From the NCBI GenBank assembly GCA_047639475.1, contig JBLIOD010000003.1, positions 1-64,000 of the forward strand: a stretch of DNA of 64,000 nucleotides. The letters run 5' to 3'. This document shows, in pieces, positions 18,287 to 25,076 of the stretch (its first letter is position 1; each line of letters opens with the position of its first letter). The notes beneath the pieces are model-generated. The model had not been told where the DNA came from. It was given only the letters and a program-made list of their open reading frames with translations, and did not search any database. Position numbers and translations under genes: made by a program. Origin of the DNA: JAAELZ01 sp047639475 (lineage in GTDB: Bacteria > Pseudomonadota > Gammaproteobacteria > Arenicellales > Poriferihabitantaceae).

Positions 18287-18805
18287 ATGCAAAAAATAAT
18301 TCAACTAGTGGCGTTTATCGCCTTCATTGCTATAAACAGCAGTACGGTAGCACACAATAACGTCGTAGTTATACCCATGGCGGGCGATGACATCATGCCC
18401 AAGCCATTTGCTCCGCTAACAAAACACGCCCCGCTTAATGATGATTATTCTGAAGCAAATGAGGTTGTAACCGATCATATTACAGCGCTTGAATGGCAAT
18501 GGATAGATGATAATCAGCTCTATACTTGGGATCAGGCATTGGCATATTGTAAGGGTGTAAGCTTAGATGGAAAAACCGATTGGCGCTTGCCTTTGGCAAG
18601 AGAGCTGCAATCTATCGTAGACTATGGGGCCACTACTGCTCCCGTTATTAATCAGGCAGCGTTTACAGACACTGACCCGTCGGACTACTGGTCGGCGTCC
18701 AGCTATGCGAACTATAGTGGTGACGCGTGGGCTGTCGATTTCAGCAATGGCTTTGTCTTCACTAACGTCAAGTATTATACGTACTTTGTTCGTTGCGTGC
18801 GCTGA
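18287..18805 (+). CDS. DGR target protein 1: secreted DUF1566 (Lcl-type) variable protein
   Basis: The 172-residue product begins with a signal peptide (MQKIIQLVAFIAFIAINSS, then VAHN). The ATG at 18287 follows AGAGGG; the reading frame extends upstream to 18176 without a ribosome site. The C-terminal half is a DUF1566/Lcl_C domain, a C-type-lectin-like fold used by DGR targets: LEWQWIDDNQLYTWDQALAYC, TDWRLPLARELQSIVDYG, then YWSASSYANYSGDAWAVDF. The final 40 or so residues are encoded by VR1; 13 residues differ from the template-encoded version, 11 of them at template Asn or Tyr codons. It ends VRCVR. Ligand unknown; surface binding is inferred. Confidence 0.9.
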   Translation: MQKIIQLVAFIAFIAINSSTVAHNNVVVIPMAGDDIMPKPFAPLTKHAPLNDDYSEANEVVTDHITALEWQWIDDNQLYTWDQALAYCKGVSLDGKTDWRLPLARELQSIVDYGATTAPVINQAAFTDTDPSDYWSASSYANYSGDAWAVDFSNGFVFTNVKYYTYFVRCVR

Positions 18806-18815
18806 GGACAATGAT
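18678..18815 (+). repeat. DGR variable repeat VR1
   Basis: These 138 bases align to the template at 19425-19562 without gaps. Nineteen positions differ, all before the stop codon; 17 are template A changed to G or T. The two others are G to A at 18761 and C to A at 18774. The last 31 bases, including the stop codon, are identical and form the presumed initiation-of-mutagenic-homology (IMH) region. Confidence 0.93.
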
Positions 18816-18866
18816 TGGCCTTTTGCGTTTTGTCATTTGTATTTTTGTTTTGTAAGGATCTTTAGG

Positions 18867-19310
18867 ATGGCAATGCATTATGAAAACTTGCCCATTTATA
18901 AGCGTAGTGTGGAATTAGCAATCTTAATAGAGGCTGTTGTGGCGAATTTTTCGCGGCTTCACCGTTTTGACCTAGGGGCGGACTTACGCAAACAAGCCCG
19001 CGGCTTGGCAGCCTTGGTTATCAAAGCCAACTTCGCTGATAATCAGCGCAAGGTCACGGTAATAACGCAACTGAGAGACCAAAGTGAGGAAATGAAGCTC
19101 ATTGTAATTATAGCCAAAGAGGTAAAGGCATTTAAAAGTTTCAAACAGTTTCAGCAAGTGGCCTTGCTGGTGGCTGATATTAGCAAACAGAGCCAGGGTT
19201 GGCTCAATAGTAAACGAGGTAAACGGCCAGAATCACCCACTGCAAAGCGCGGTGGTGAGCGAGCCGAAGATCATTGTGTGTCTGCGCCGCCTAATCGAGT
19301 TCATCGGTAA
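18867..19310 (+). CDS. avd: Avd-like accessory variability determinant (four-helix bundle)
   Basis: Avd binds the DGR reverse transcriptase and template RNA and is required for mutagenic homing in known systems. The 147-residue product starts at ATG 18867, preceded by AAGGATCTTTAGG. The first 110 or so residues are an Avd/'four helix bundle' protein: ENLPIYKRSVELAILIEAVV, FSRLHRFDLGADLRKQARGL, then helices ending KQSQGWLNSK, where most Avd proteins stop. A polar, basic tail of about 30 residues (KRGKRPESPTAKRGGERAED and on) is extra. It lies 61 bases after the first target gene and 114 bases before the template. An upstream frame extension to 18624 is a shadow of VR1. Confidence 0.88.
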   Translation: MAMHYENLPIYKRSVELAILIEAVVANFSRLHRFDLGADLRKQARGLAALVIKANFADNQRKVTVITQLRDQSEEMKLIVIIAKEVKAFKSFKQFQQVALLVADISKQSQGWLNSKRGKRPESPTAKRGGERAEDHCVSAPPNRVHR

Positions 19311-19424
19311 ACCAAGTGAACCAGTTAGGCATTAAAACGGTGAGTTTGTACCAGATAGGATCAAGCTCATATCGCTCTATCATTGCCGTTGTAAAGGCAG
19401 TGGGCATCAAGAGTGCAGATAAAA

Positions 19425-19562
19425 CGTCGAACTACTGGTCGGCGTCCAGCTATGCAAACAATAGTGGTAACGCGTGGGCTGTCAATTTCAACAATGGCAA
19501 TGTCAACGCTAACAACAAGACTAATACAAACTATGTTCGTTGCGTGCGCTGAGGACAATGAT
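19425..19562 (+). repeat. DGR template repeat (TR)
   Basis: The template has 42 adenines in 138 bases by my count, including 13 Asn codons (8 AAC, 5 AAT), the codons most easily diversified. Read in the target frame it encodes NYWSASSYANNSGNAWAVNF and on to VRCVR-stop. A short open frame from 19316 runs into it, but the upstream part is not DUF1566-like and is probably not a protein gene. The 3' end overlaps the most plausible start codon of the reverse transcriptase (19533). Confidence 0.95.
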
Positions 19563-21083
19563 CAATCGGGCGTTTTTTCTTTCAGGTCGCTTTACGATGC
19601 GTATCTGAATTGCCGAAGGCATAAACGAAACGCCAACAATACGCTGAAGTTTGAGGCCGATTTACTAGGCAACTTAACAAACTTACAGCAGCAACTTATC
19701 TCTGGGTGCTATCGGCCAAGCCGCTCTGTTTGCTTTTATACCACCAAGCCAAAGCTGCGCGAAATAATCGCAGCTGATTTTCGTGACCGCGTCGTTCACC
19801 ATTGTTTGGTGTCGCATTTAGAGAAGGTGTTTGAGCCTAAATTTATCTATGATTCGTACGGTTGTCGAGTAAACAAGGGCACGCATGCTGCGGTGCGGCG
19901 CTTGCAACAATTTATTCATAAAACGAGTTCAAATAACCAGGGCCACTCATCAATACCGAGTTACCAATCTGCTTGGTATTTACAATTAGATATACGCAGT
20001 TTCTTTACCAGTATTGACCACAATATTTTGCTGGGTCTGTTGGCTAAGCAACGACACGACCCGCAGTTAATGTCGCTGGCCGAAGTAATTATTCGGCATA
20101 AATCAACTGATAATTGTGTGGTTAGAGATAAAAAAAACCTAGGAAAACATATTCCTAAGCATAAATCTTTATTTTATACGCAGCCGCATAAAGGTTTGCC
20201 TATAGGTAACCTAAGCTCGCAATTTTTCGCTAATGTATACCTAAATGAGCTAGATCAATTTGTTAAGCACCAACTCAAGTGCCGCTGCTATATACGTTAT
20301 GTTGACGACTTTATTTTAGTGCATCCATCTGCGGTTTATCTGCAACACGCTAAACAAGAAATTGCACTATTCTTAGCCAACCGTTTACAGTTGCAATTGC
20401 GTGACAAGCCCTTTTTAAGGCCATGCAGTGACGGCATAGACTTTTTAGGTTACATTACCCGCCGTGATTATATGTTGGTGCGCAAGCGCGTCATTGGCAA
20501 TTTGCGAGATAAACTTAAAAAGTTTGAAAGCGAAATAGTTGTCAGGGGCATGATAGGGTCACAAAGCTATGTACAGCTGCACTTACAACCCCAAAAGGTG
20601 ACACAATTACAGCAAACTCTGGCCTCTTACTTGGGCCATTTTAAACATGCAAATAGTCACCGTTTAAGTAAAGCCCTATTCACGCGTTTTGATTATTTAG
20701 CGCGTATTTTTGTATTTGACAACAGCAGTCAGACACTGGCCATGCGAACTAAACCCTTGGTTGTGCCAGATTCGTTGTCACAACAACGGGCGTTTTATAC
20801 CCATCAGGTTCCTAATGCCTGCGTTTTGATGCAATTGGGGCGATTTTGCGAATTATTTGATAAGTCTGCTATTACTGCTTCAAAATGTCTGGGCTTGAAA
20901 TTATGCCGGAATGTTCGCGGGTTTAATGCTCAAACGGGCTTTCCTATGCGCCATCTCAAAGGGGTTAAGCGGCGCTTAAAATTGGCCACACAAGATTACA
21001 TTGTAGTCGCTCAGCAAGGTATGCCGCGCAATGGCTTACAGCCACGTGTAATGACAGAGTGCTTTACGATGGTTGGGCAATAA
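19533..21083 (+). CDS. DGR reverse transcriptase fused to a MutS domain I-like C-terminus
   Basis: The 516-residue protein (from ATG 19533) has the DGR-RT core: TTKPKLREIIAADFRDRVVH (about 70-89), QLDIRSFFTSID (151-162, first catalytic Asp), LPIGNLSSQ (222-230, the DGR form of the group II QGxxxSP motif), YVDD (256-259) and IDFLGYITRR (302-311). The thumb ends near residue 400. Residues about 419-514 then resemble MutS domain I: AFYTHQVPNACVLMQLGRFCELFDK, a LGLKLCRN strand, TGFPMRHLKGVKRRL, DYIVVAQQ and RVMTECFTMVG. F438-x-E440 matches the Phe-X-Glu mismatch-probing motif of MutS. The start is uncertain: no in-frame ATG, GTG or TTG lies between 19536 and the RT core, and longer starts (GTG 19413) run through the template. 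Confidence 0.93.
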   Translation: MFVACAEDNDQSGVFSFRSLYDAYLNCRRHKRNANNTLKFEADLLGNLTNLQQQLISGCYRPSRSVCFYTTKPKLREIIAADFRDRVVHHCLVSHLEKVFEPKFIYDSYGCRVNKGTHAAVRRLQQFIHKTSSNNQGHSSIPSYQSAWYLQLDIRSFFTSIDHNILLGLLAKQRHDPQLMSLAEVIIRHKSTDNCVVRDKKNLGKHIPKHKSLFYTQPHKGLPIGNLSSQFFANVYLNELDQFVKHQLKCRCYIRYVDDFILVHPSAVYLQHAKQEIALFLANRLQLQLRDKPFLRPCSDGIDFLGYITRRDYMLVRKRVIGNLRDKLKKFESEIVVRGMIGSQSYVQLHLQPQKVTQLQQTLASYLGHFKHANSHRLSKALFTRFDYLARIFVFDNSSQTLAMRTKPLVVPDSLSQQRAFYTHQVPNACVLMQLGRFCELFDKSAITASKCLGLKLCRNVRGFNAQTGFPMRHLKGVKRRLKLATQDYIVVAQQGMPRNGLQPRVMTECFTMVGQ

Positions 21084-21127
21084 AAGCATAGGAAAGGGGT
21101 TTATTTTAACAACAACAGGGTATATAA

Positions 21128-21568
21128 ATGACAATGAAAAAAAAGACGATAAAGTTAGCCGCTACGCTGTGGTTGCTATTAAGCGGTGGTGCAGGGGCCG
21201 CGGGGTTTAACGACAATGGTAATGGCACGGTGACTGACTTTGCCACGGGCCTAACATGGCAGCAGTCGGATGCGCACAATAGCGACGCTATTGATCATGC
21301 CGCGGCGATGCTCTATTGTACGGGTTTGTCCTTGGCTGGCGGAGGCTGGCGCTTACCTGAGGTTAAAGAGCTTAGCTCAATAGTTGACTTACGAAGAGTT
21401 TACCCAAGTATTGATTTGCAGTATTTTGCGGGTGCGGAAACGTCGAACTACTGGTCGGCGTCCAGCTTTGCAAGCGATAAAGGTAACGCGTGGGCTGTCT
21501 ATTTCAGGGATGGCGGTGTCACCGCTTACAACGAGGCTAATACGTTCTTTGTTCGTTGCGTGCGCTGA
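21128..21568 (+). CDS. DGR target protein 2: secreted DUF1566 (Lcl-type) variable protein
   Basis: This 146-residue protein (144 if started at the second ATG, 21134) begins with a signal peptide (KKKTIKLAATLWLLLSGGAG, AAG). It is nearly all DUF1566 domain: FNDNGNGTVTDFATGLTWQQ, DHAAAMLYCTGLSLAGGGWR, LPEVKELSSIVDLRR, then NYWSASSFASDKGNAWAVYF and the VRCVR end. VR2 encodes its last 40 or so residues; 14 differ from the template-encoded version. It follows the reverse transcriptase by 44 bases in the same direction. Its non-variable part is only distantly similar to target 1, so the two are not a fresh tandem copy. Confidence 0.9.
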   Translation: MTMKKKTIKLAATLWLLLSGGAGAAGFNDNGNGTVTDFATGLTWQQSDAHNSDAIDHAAAMLYCTGLSLAGGGWRLPEVKELSSIVDLRRVYPSIDLQYFAGAETSNYWSASSFASDKGNAWAVYFRDGGVTAYNEANTFFVRCVR

Positions 21569-21578
21569 GGGCAATGAG
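21441..21578 (+). repeat. DGR variable repeat VR2
   Basis: It aligns gap-free to the template. Up to the stop codon 19 positions differ, 16 of them at template A (to G, T or C). The three others are G to A and T to A in one codon (21480-21481) and C to G at 21508. One more A to G lies just after the stop codon, and the last base differs. The 20 bases GTTCGTTGCGTGCGCTGAGG are identical in VR1, VR2 and TR. Confidence 0.93.
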
Positions 21579-21593
21579 TTGCTATTTGCAACT
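21577..21593 (+). other. Hairpin immediately downstream of VR2
   Basis: AGTTGC and GCAACT (21577-21582, 21588-21593) form a 6-bp stem with a TATTT loop right at the 3' edge of VR2, followed by T-rich sequence. In the Bordetella phage DGR a hairpin just after the IMH is needed for efficient target recognition, so this may play the same part. A terminator role for the target gene is the alternative. I see no equal hairpin after VR1 or the template. Confidence 0.5.
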
Positions 21594-21649
21594 TGTTTTA
21601 TTGTCTTTTGCGAGAGAAACGAAAAAATCGGTGTATCAGTTTAAACTGC

Positions 21650-23254
21650 TCAGCCTGTATTTGTCGCTTTTCCCTTAATCATATCCGCGGCTTTTTCCGC
21701 TATCATGATGGTCGGGGCATTGGTGTTTCCTGATGTGATTTCAGGCATGATTGAGGCGTCTACCACTCTTAGGTTTTCAATACCGTGAACACGTAGTTGC
21801 TCATCAACTACGGCCCATTCGTCCGACCCCATTTTACAAGTCCCGACGGGGTGATAAATGGTCTGGCTGTATTTTCGGGCTGCTTCTAAAAGCTCCTCAT
21901 TGGTTTGATATTGACGCCCAGGAACGTACTCATCTATTACTTCCCCTGCTAAAGAGGGCGCCTGTGCAATAGCTCTTGCTACTTTGATTGAGTCAATGGC
22001 AACTTGTTGATCTAGCGGAGTAGAGAGGTAGTTTGGCGTTATTTTAGGGTATTGCAGCGGGTCGTTAGATTCAATTTCTACGCTGCCACGGCTTTCTGGC
22101 CTGAGTGTACAAACAGAGGAGGTAAATGCAGAGAAAGGGTGGACGCCTTCGCCGGGTTTATCTGCACTTAAGGGCTGCATATGAAACTGAATATCGGGTC
22201 GTTCAACTGTTTTGTTTGAGCGCGTAAATACGGTAACTTGGCTGGCCGCTAACGTCAGTGGGCCCGATAGGGTTAAGAAATATTGCATGCCCACTTTAAC
22301 GCGCTTGTATAGCTTGTTAAGTTCGTCGTTTAGCGTGCTTAATCGTGTTTTGAAGACTAAGCGGATTTGTAAGTGATCTTGTAAGTTTTGGCCTACGCCC
22401 TTTAAGGCGTGAATTAATGGAACGTTTTTGTCGGCCAATAACTTAGGGTTACCGACGCCAGAAAGTTGTAACAATTGTGGTGAGCCTATCGCACCTGCGC
22501 TTAAGATAACTTCGGCGCTAGCGTGGGCTGCGTGTGTGTTGCCACTTTTAAGATACTCAACCCCGACAGCGTGCTTGCCCTCAAACAACAATTTGGTGGT
22601 CTGCGCTTTGGTGATAATAGTGAGGTTGGCGCGCTTTCGAGCGGGGCGTAAAAAGCCCTTGGCGGTGCTGCAACGAAACCCTTTACTCGCTGTTTGCTGA
22701 AAATAGCCCACCCCTTCTTGAGTGGCCCCGTTGTAATCTGCGTTCTCGGGAATGCCGGTTTCTTTTGCTGCTTTAATAAACGCATCAGCGATAGGACGTC
22801 GCAAGCGTAAGTCAGAGACCTTTAGTGGGCCACCTACGCCATGATATTTACTCGCACCGCGCTCTTGGTCTTCACTCTTTATGAAGTAGGGCAGTACGTC
22901 ATCATATGACCAGCCAGTATTTCCCAGCGCGGCCCAACGGTCAAAATCTTGGTGTTGCCCGCGCACGTACAGTAAACCGTTAAGTGCGCTAGAGCCGCCC
23001 AACACCTTGCCGCGTGGCCATTGTAGGCTGCGGTTATTAATGCCGGGGTCGGGCGCAGTTTTGTAACACCAGTCAAAGCTGGGGTTATGCATGGTTTTGA
23101 AATAGCCCACGGGGATATGAAGCCAGGGGTTCCAATCTTTGCCGCCCGCTTCCAATAGTAGGACCTTGTGTTCAGGGTTTTCAGATAAACGATTGGCTAA
23201 CACGCAACCCGCTGAACCCGCACCAACAACGATGTAGTCAAACTGAGTACCCAT
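21650..23254 (-). CDS. GMC-family alcohol/choline dehydrogenase-like flavoprotein
   Basis: The 534-residue FAD protein has the GMC features: the N-terminal dinucleotide motif IVVGAGSAGCVLANRLSE (about 7-24), PRGKVLGGSSALNGLLYVRG (signature 1, about 79-98), GAIGSPQLLQLSGVG (signature 2, about 254-268), and catalytic His in YHPVGTCKMG (about 466-475) and TNAPTIMIAEKAAD. It is the last gene of the minus-strand dehydrogenase cluster, 23 bases after the MDR gene, so it probably oxidises an alcohol in that pathway. BetA-type choline dehydrogenases are the best known relatives, but no betB or betI lies nearby. Confidence 0.85.
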   Translation of the reverse strand: MGTQFDYIVVGAGSAGCVLANRLSENPEHKVLLLEAGGKDWNPWLHIPVGYFKTMHNPSFDWCYKTAPDPGINNRSLQWPRGKVLGGSSALNGLLYVRGQHQDFDRWAALGNTGWSYDDVLPYFIKSEDQERGASKYHGVGGPLKVSDLRLRRPIADAFIKAAKETGIPENADYNGATQEGVGYFQQTASKGFRCSTAKGFLRPARKRANLTIITKAQTTKLLFEGKHAVGVEYLKSGNTHAAHASAEVILSAGAIGSPQLLQLSGVGNPKLLADKNVPLIHALKGVGQNLQDHLQIRLVFKTRLSTLNDELNKLYKRVKVGMQYFLTLSGPLTLAASQVTVFTRSNKTVERPDIQFHMQPLSADKPGEGVHPFSAFTSSVCTLRPESRGSVEIESNDPLQYPKITPNYLSTPLDQQVAIDSIKVARAIAQAPSLAGEVIDEYVPGRQYQTNEELLEAARKYSQTIYHPVGTCKMGSDEWAVVDEQLRVHGIENLRVVDASIMPEITSGNTNAPTIMIAEKAADMIKGKATNTG

Positions 23255-23277
23255 TTTTGTTGTTATTTACTAAAACG

Positions 23278-24270
23278 TTACGCTGATAAAACAATTTTTG
23301 GCGCACTACTGCGTCCCGCAAGTAGATCGCTAAACGCCTCAGCGCCGTCTTCAAGTGCTCTTTCATCTACCCAATTGAGATTACCCAAGGCGCCGCTGTA
23401 TAGCTTGTTTAAGGTTTTTTGAATGTCAACGGGCGAATAGGTATAGCAACCGATAAAAATAATTTCTTGTAGGGTGATATAGCGAATATCTATAGTGCCC
23501 GCGTTGTCCATCAAGCCGATATGCACCACAGTACCACCGGGCTTTATGCTCTTAATAGAACTGTTACGAGTGTGTTCTCCGCCAACCGCATCGAATACGA
23601 TGTCGAAGCCATCTTCTTCAGCCGGATGACTGATAGGGTCGAATACTTCGATATCGGTGTGCTTTTCAATGGTTGCGCGGCGCAAGGCATTGGTTTCAGC
23701 AATCTTAACGTCAACTACCCCTTTATCTGCTAATAGCAAAGCGGTTAACAAGCCCACGGAGCCGCCGCCAATCACCAAGGTAGTGGCTTCGCTGATAGGG
23801 CGGCTTAAGCTGCGCTCGGCTAACAACACTGCGTGTAAGCCTGTTGCGCCCGGTTCAGTCAATGCCGCCTTACTGGCTGGCATGTCTTCAGGTACTTCAA
23901 ATAAATTACGTGACGGCATAGAGATGCGCTGTGCAAAGGCACCCGCTTTGTACATGCCAATAAGGTCGCGTTTTGAGCATAAGTTTTGACGGCCGCTTAG
24001 GCAATTTTCGCAATCACCGCAAGTCATTAACGGATTGAGTACTACTCGCTTTCCTTTCAAAGGCCCTTCAGTGACGCGCCCTACCGCTTCGTGGCCTAGA
24101 ATCAGTGGCGGTACGCGACGGGCGTCATGTCCTAAATAGGCATGCATATCAGATCCGCAAATGCCGACTGACTCAATTTCTATGAGGTTGTCATCACTAT
24201 TAACGAGAACGGGCTCGGGCTCGTCACGGTAGGTCATTTCTTCGTTTGCGGTGTATACCAGTGCTTTCAT
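23278..24270 (-). CDS. hpsP: Zinc-dependent MDR alcohol dehydrogenase, HpsP-like
   Basis: The 330-residue medium-chain dehydrogenase has the catalytic zinc site in GICGSDMHAYLGHDARRVPP and GHEAVGRV (about 37-66), the structural zinc cysteines in CGDCENCLSGRQNLC (about 84-98) and the NAD-binding VIGGGSVGLLTALLLA (about 165-180). In DHPS catabolism HpsO (SDR) and HpsP (MDR) interconvert DHPS enantiomers through the 2-keto form, and HpsN oxidises the R form. The gene neighbours hpsO- and hpsN-like genes in that order here. The symbol rests on context; it could act on another polyol. Confidence 0.7.
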   Translation of the reverse strand: MKALVYTANEEMTYRDEPEPVLVNSDDNLIEIESVGICGSDMHAYLGHDARRVPPLILGHEAVGRVTEGPLKGKRVVLNPLMTCGDCENCLSGRQNLCSKRDLIGMYKAGAFAQRISMPSRNLFEVPEDMPASKAALTEPGATGLHAVLLAERSLSRPISEATTLVIGGGSVGLLTALLLADKGVVDVKIAETNALRRATIEKHTDIEVFDPISHPAEEDGFDIVFDAVGGEHTRNSSIKSIKPGGTVVHIGLMDNAGTIDIRYITLQEIIFIGCYTYSPVDIQKTLNKLYSGALGNLNWVDERALEDGAEAFSDLLAGRSSAPKIVLSA

Positions 24271-24290
24271 GTTATAAAAATTTGTAAAGT

Positions 24291-25067
24291 TTACTTGGCG
24301 GTAAAACCACCATCAACATATAGGGTTTGGCCCGTTACATAATCAGACGCAGAAGATGCGAAGAACAAGGTCGGACCACGTAAGTCTTCTAATTCGCCAT
24401 TACGGCCTATGGCTGTTTGTGCCGCCAGTTGTGCCAATCTATCAGCATCACCGTAAACTGGCGCAGTCAATTCAGTAGGAAAAAACCCCGGCGCAATCGC
24501 ATTACAGTTAATGCCGTCTTTTGACCAGGCTTCGGCCATGGCACGTGTAAGCTGGCAGACACCGCCCTTGGACGCGCCGTAAGGCACACTGTTGGCAAAC
24601 GCGCGGCTTGATTGCAGTGAAGCGAGGTTGATTATCTTGCCGTGGCTGCGTTTTTTCATATTGGCCACTAGCGCGCGGCTGAAAAAGAACGGAGTGGCTA
24701 AATTCAGATTAAGCGTTTCGTCCCAGCTTTCTAGGCTGATTTCATCAACGGTCTCTCTGTGGTTTAGGCCTGCTGCGTTGATTACGCCATCTACTTGGCC
24801 TGTTTGCGCAATGCACGCATCCGCAACATCTTCAAGTGTGCTTCTGTCGGATAAATCCGCAGCAAGCGGATGAAACGTTTGGCTAGGTGTTTGATCGGCG
24901 CCCGAAAGCTGCTTAGCCAACAGGTCTAAACGATCAGCTCGTCTAGCAATGCCAATGACATTGGCGCCTGCATTGCTTAGAAAGCCACACATCGCCGCGC
25001 CGATACCGGAGCTGGCGCCGGTAACAACAAAGGTTTGATTGTGTAGCCCAAACATTGCTGAAGGCAT
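24291..25067 (-). CDS. hpsO: Short-chain dehydrogenase, HpsO-like
   Basis: The 258-residue SDR has the coenzyme motif TGASSGIGAAM (about 16-26), NAAG (about 92-95), the catalytic Ser in NLASLQSSRAFA, and YGASK (Tyr-x3-Lys, about 163-167). C-terminal ASSASDYVTGQTLYVDGGFT is typical of classical SDRs such as gluconate 5-dehydrogenases. It sits between the histidinol-dehydrogenase-like gene (10 bases) and the MDR gene (20 bases), the same three enzyme classes as HpsN, HpsO and HpsP. Reaction assigned by analogy: NAD-linked DHPS 2-dehydrogenase. Confidence 0.7.
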   Translation of the reverse strand: MPSAMFGLHNQTFVVTGASSGIGAAMCGFLSNAGANVIGIARRADRLDLLAKQLSGADQTPSQTFHPLAADLSDRSTLEDVADACIAQTGQVDGVINAAGLNHRETVDEISLESWDETLNLNLATPFFFSRALVANMKKRSHGKIINLASLQSSRAFANSVPYGASKGGVCQLTRAMAEAWSKDGINCNAIAPGFFPTELTAPVYGDADRLAQLAAQTAIGRNGELEDLRGPTLFFASSASDYVTGQTLYVDGGFTAK

Positions 25068-25076
25068 AGTACTGAT

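Larger units (their letters stand above)
18287..21593 (+). mobile_element. Diversity-generating retroelement (DGR) with two targets
   Basis: The order is variable protein 1 with VR1, avd, template repeat, reverse transcriptase, variable protein 2 with VR2. Template and variable repeats are each 138 bases and align without gaps. The differences fall almost only at template adenines, as in adenine-mutagenic retrohoming. All parts lie on the plus strand between two minus-strand metabolic operons. No phage structural genes, integrase or transposase flank it, so it appears to be a chromosomal cellular DGR. It is likely to diversify two secreted proteins. Confidence 0.95.

Noticed and set aside
18624..18866. 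Upstream extension of the avd frame and similar frames at 19413 and 21384 (TTGRRPAMRTIVVTRG-type sequence)
   Set aside because: The three frames are similar only because VR1, TR and VR2 are similar DNA read in another frame; none has its own ribosome site or family match.
19316..19552. 78-codon frame containing the TR as a third DUF1566 protein
   Set aside because: Its N-terminal half has no DUF1566 features or signal peptide; the C-terminal half is simply the template read in the target frame.
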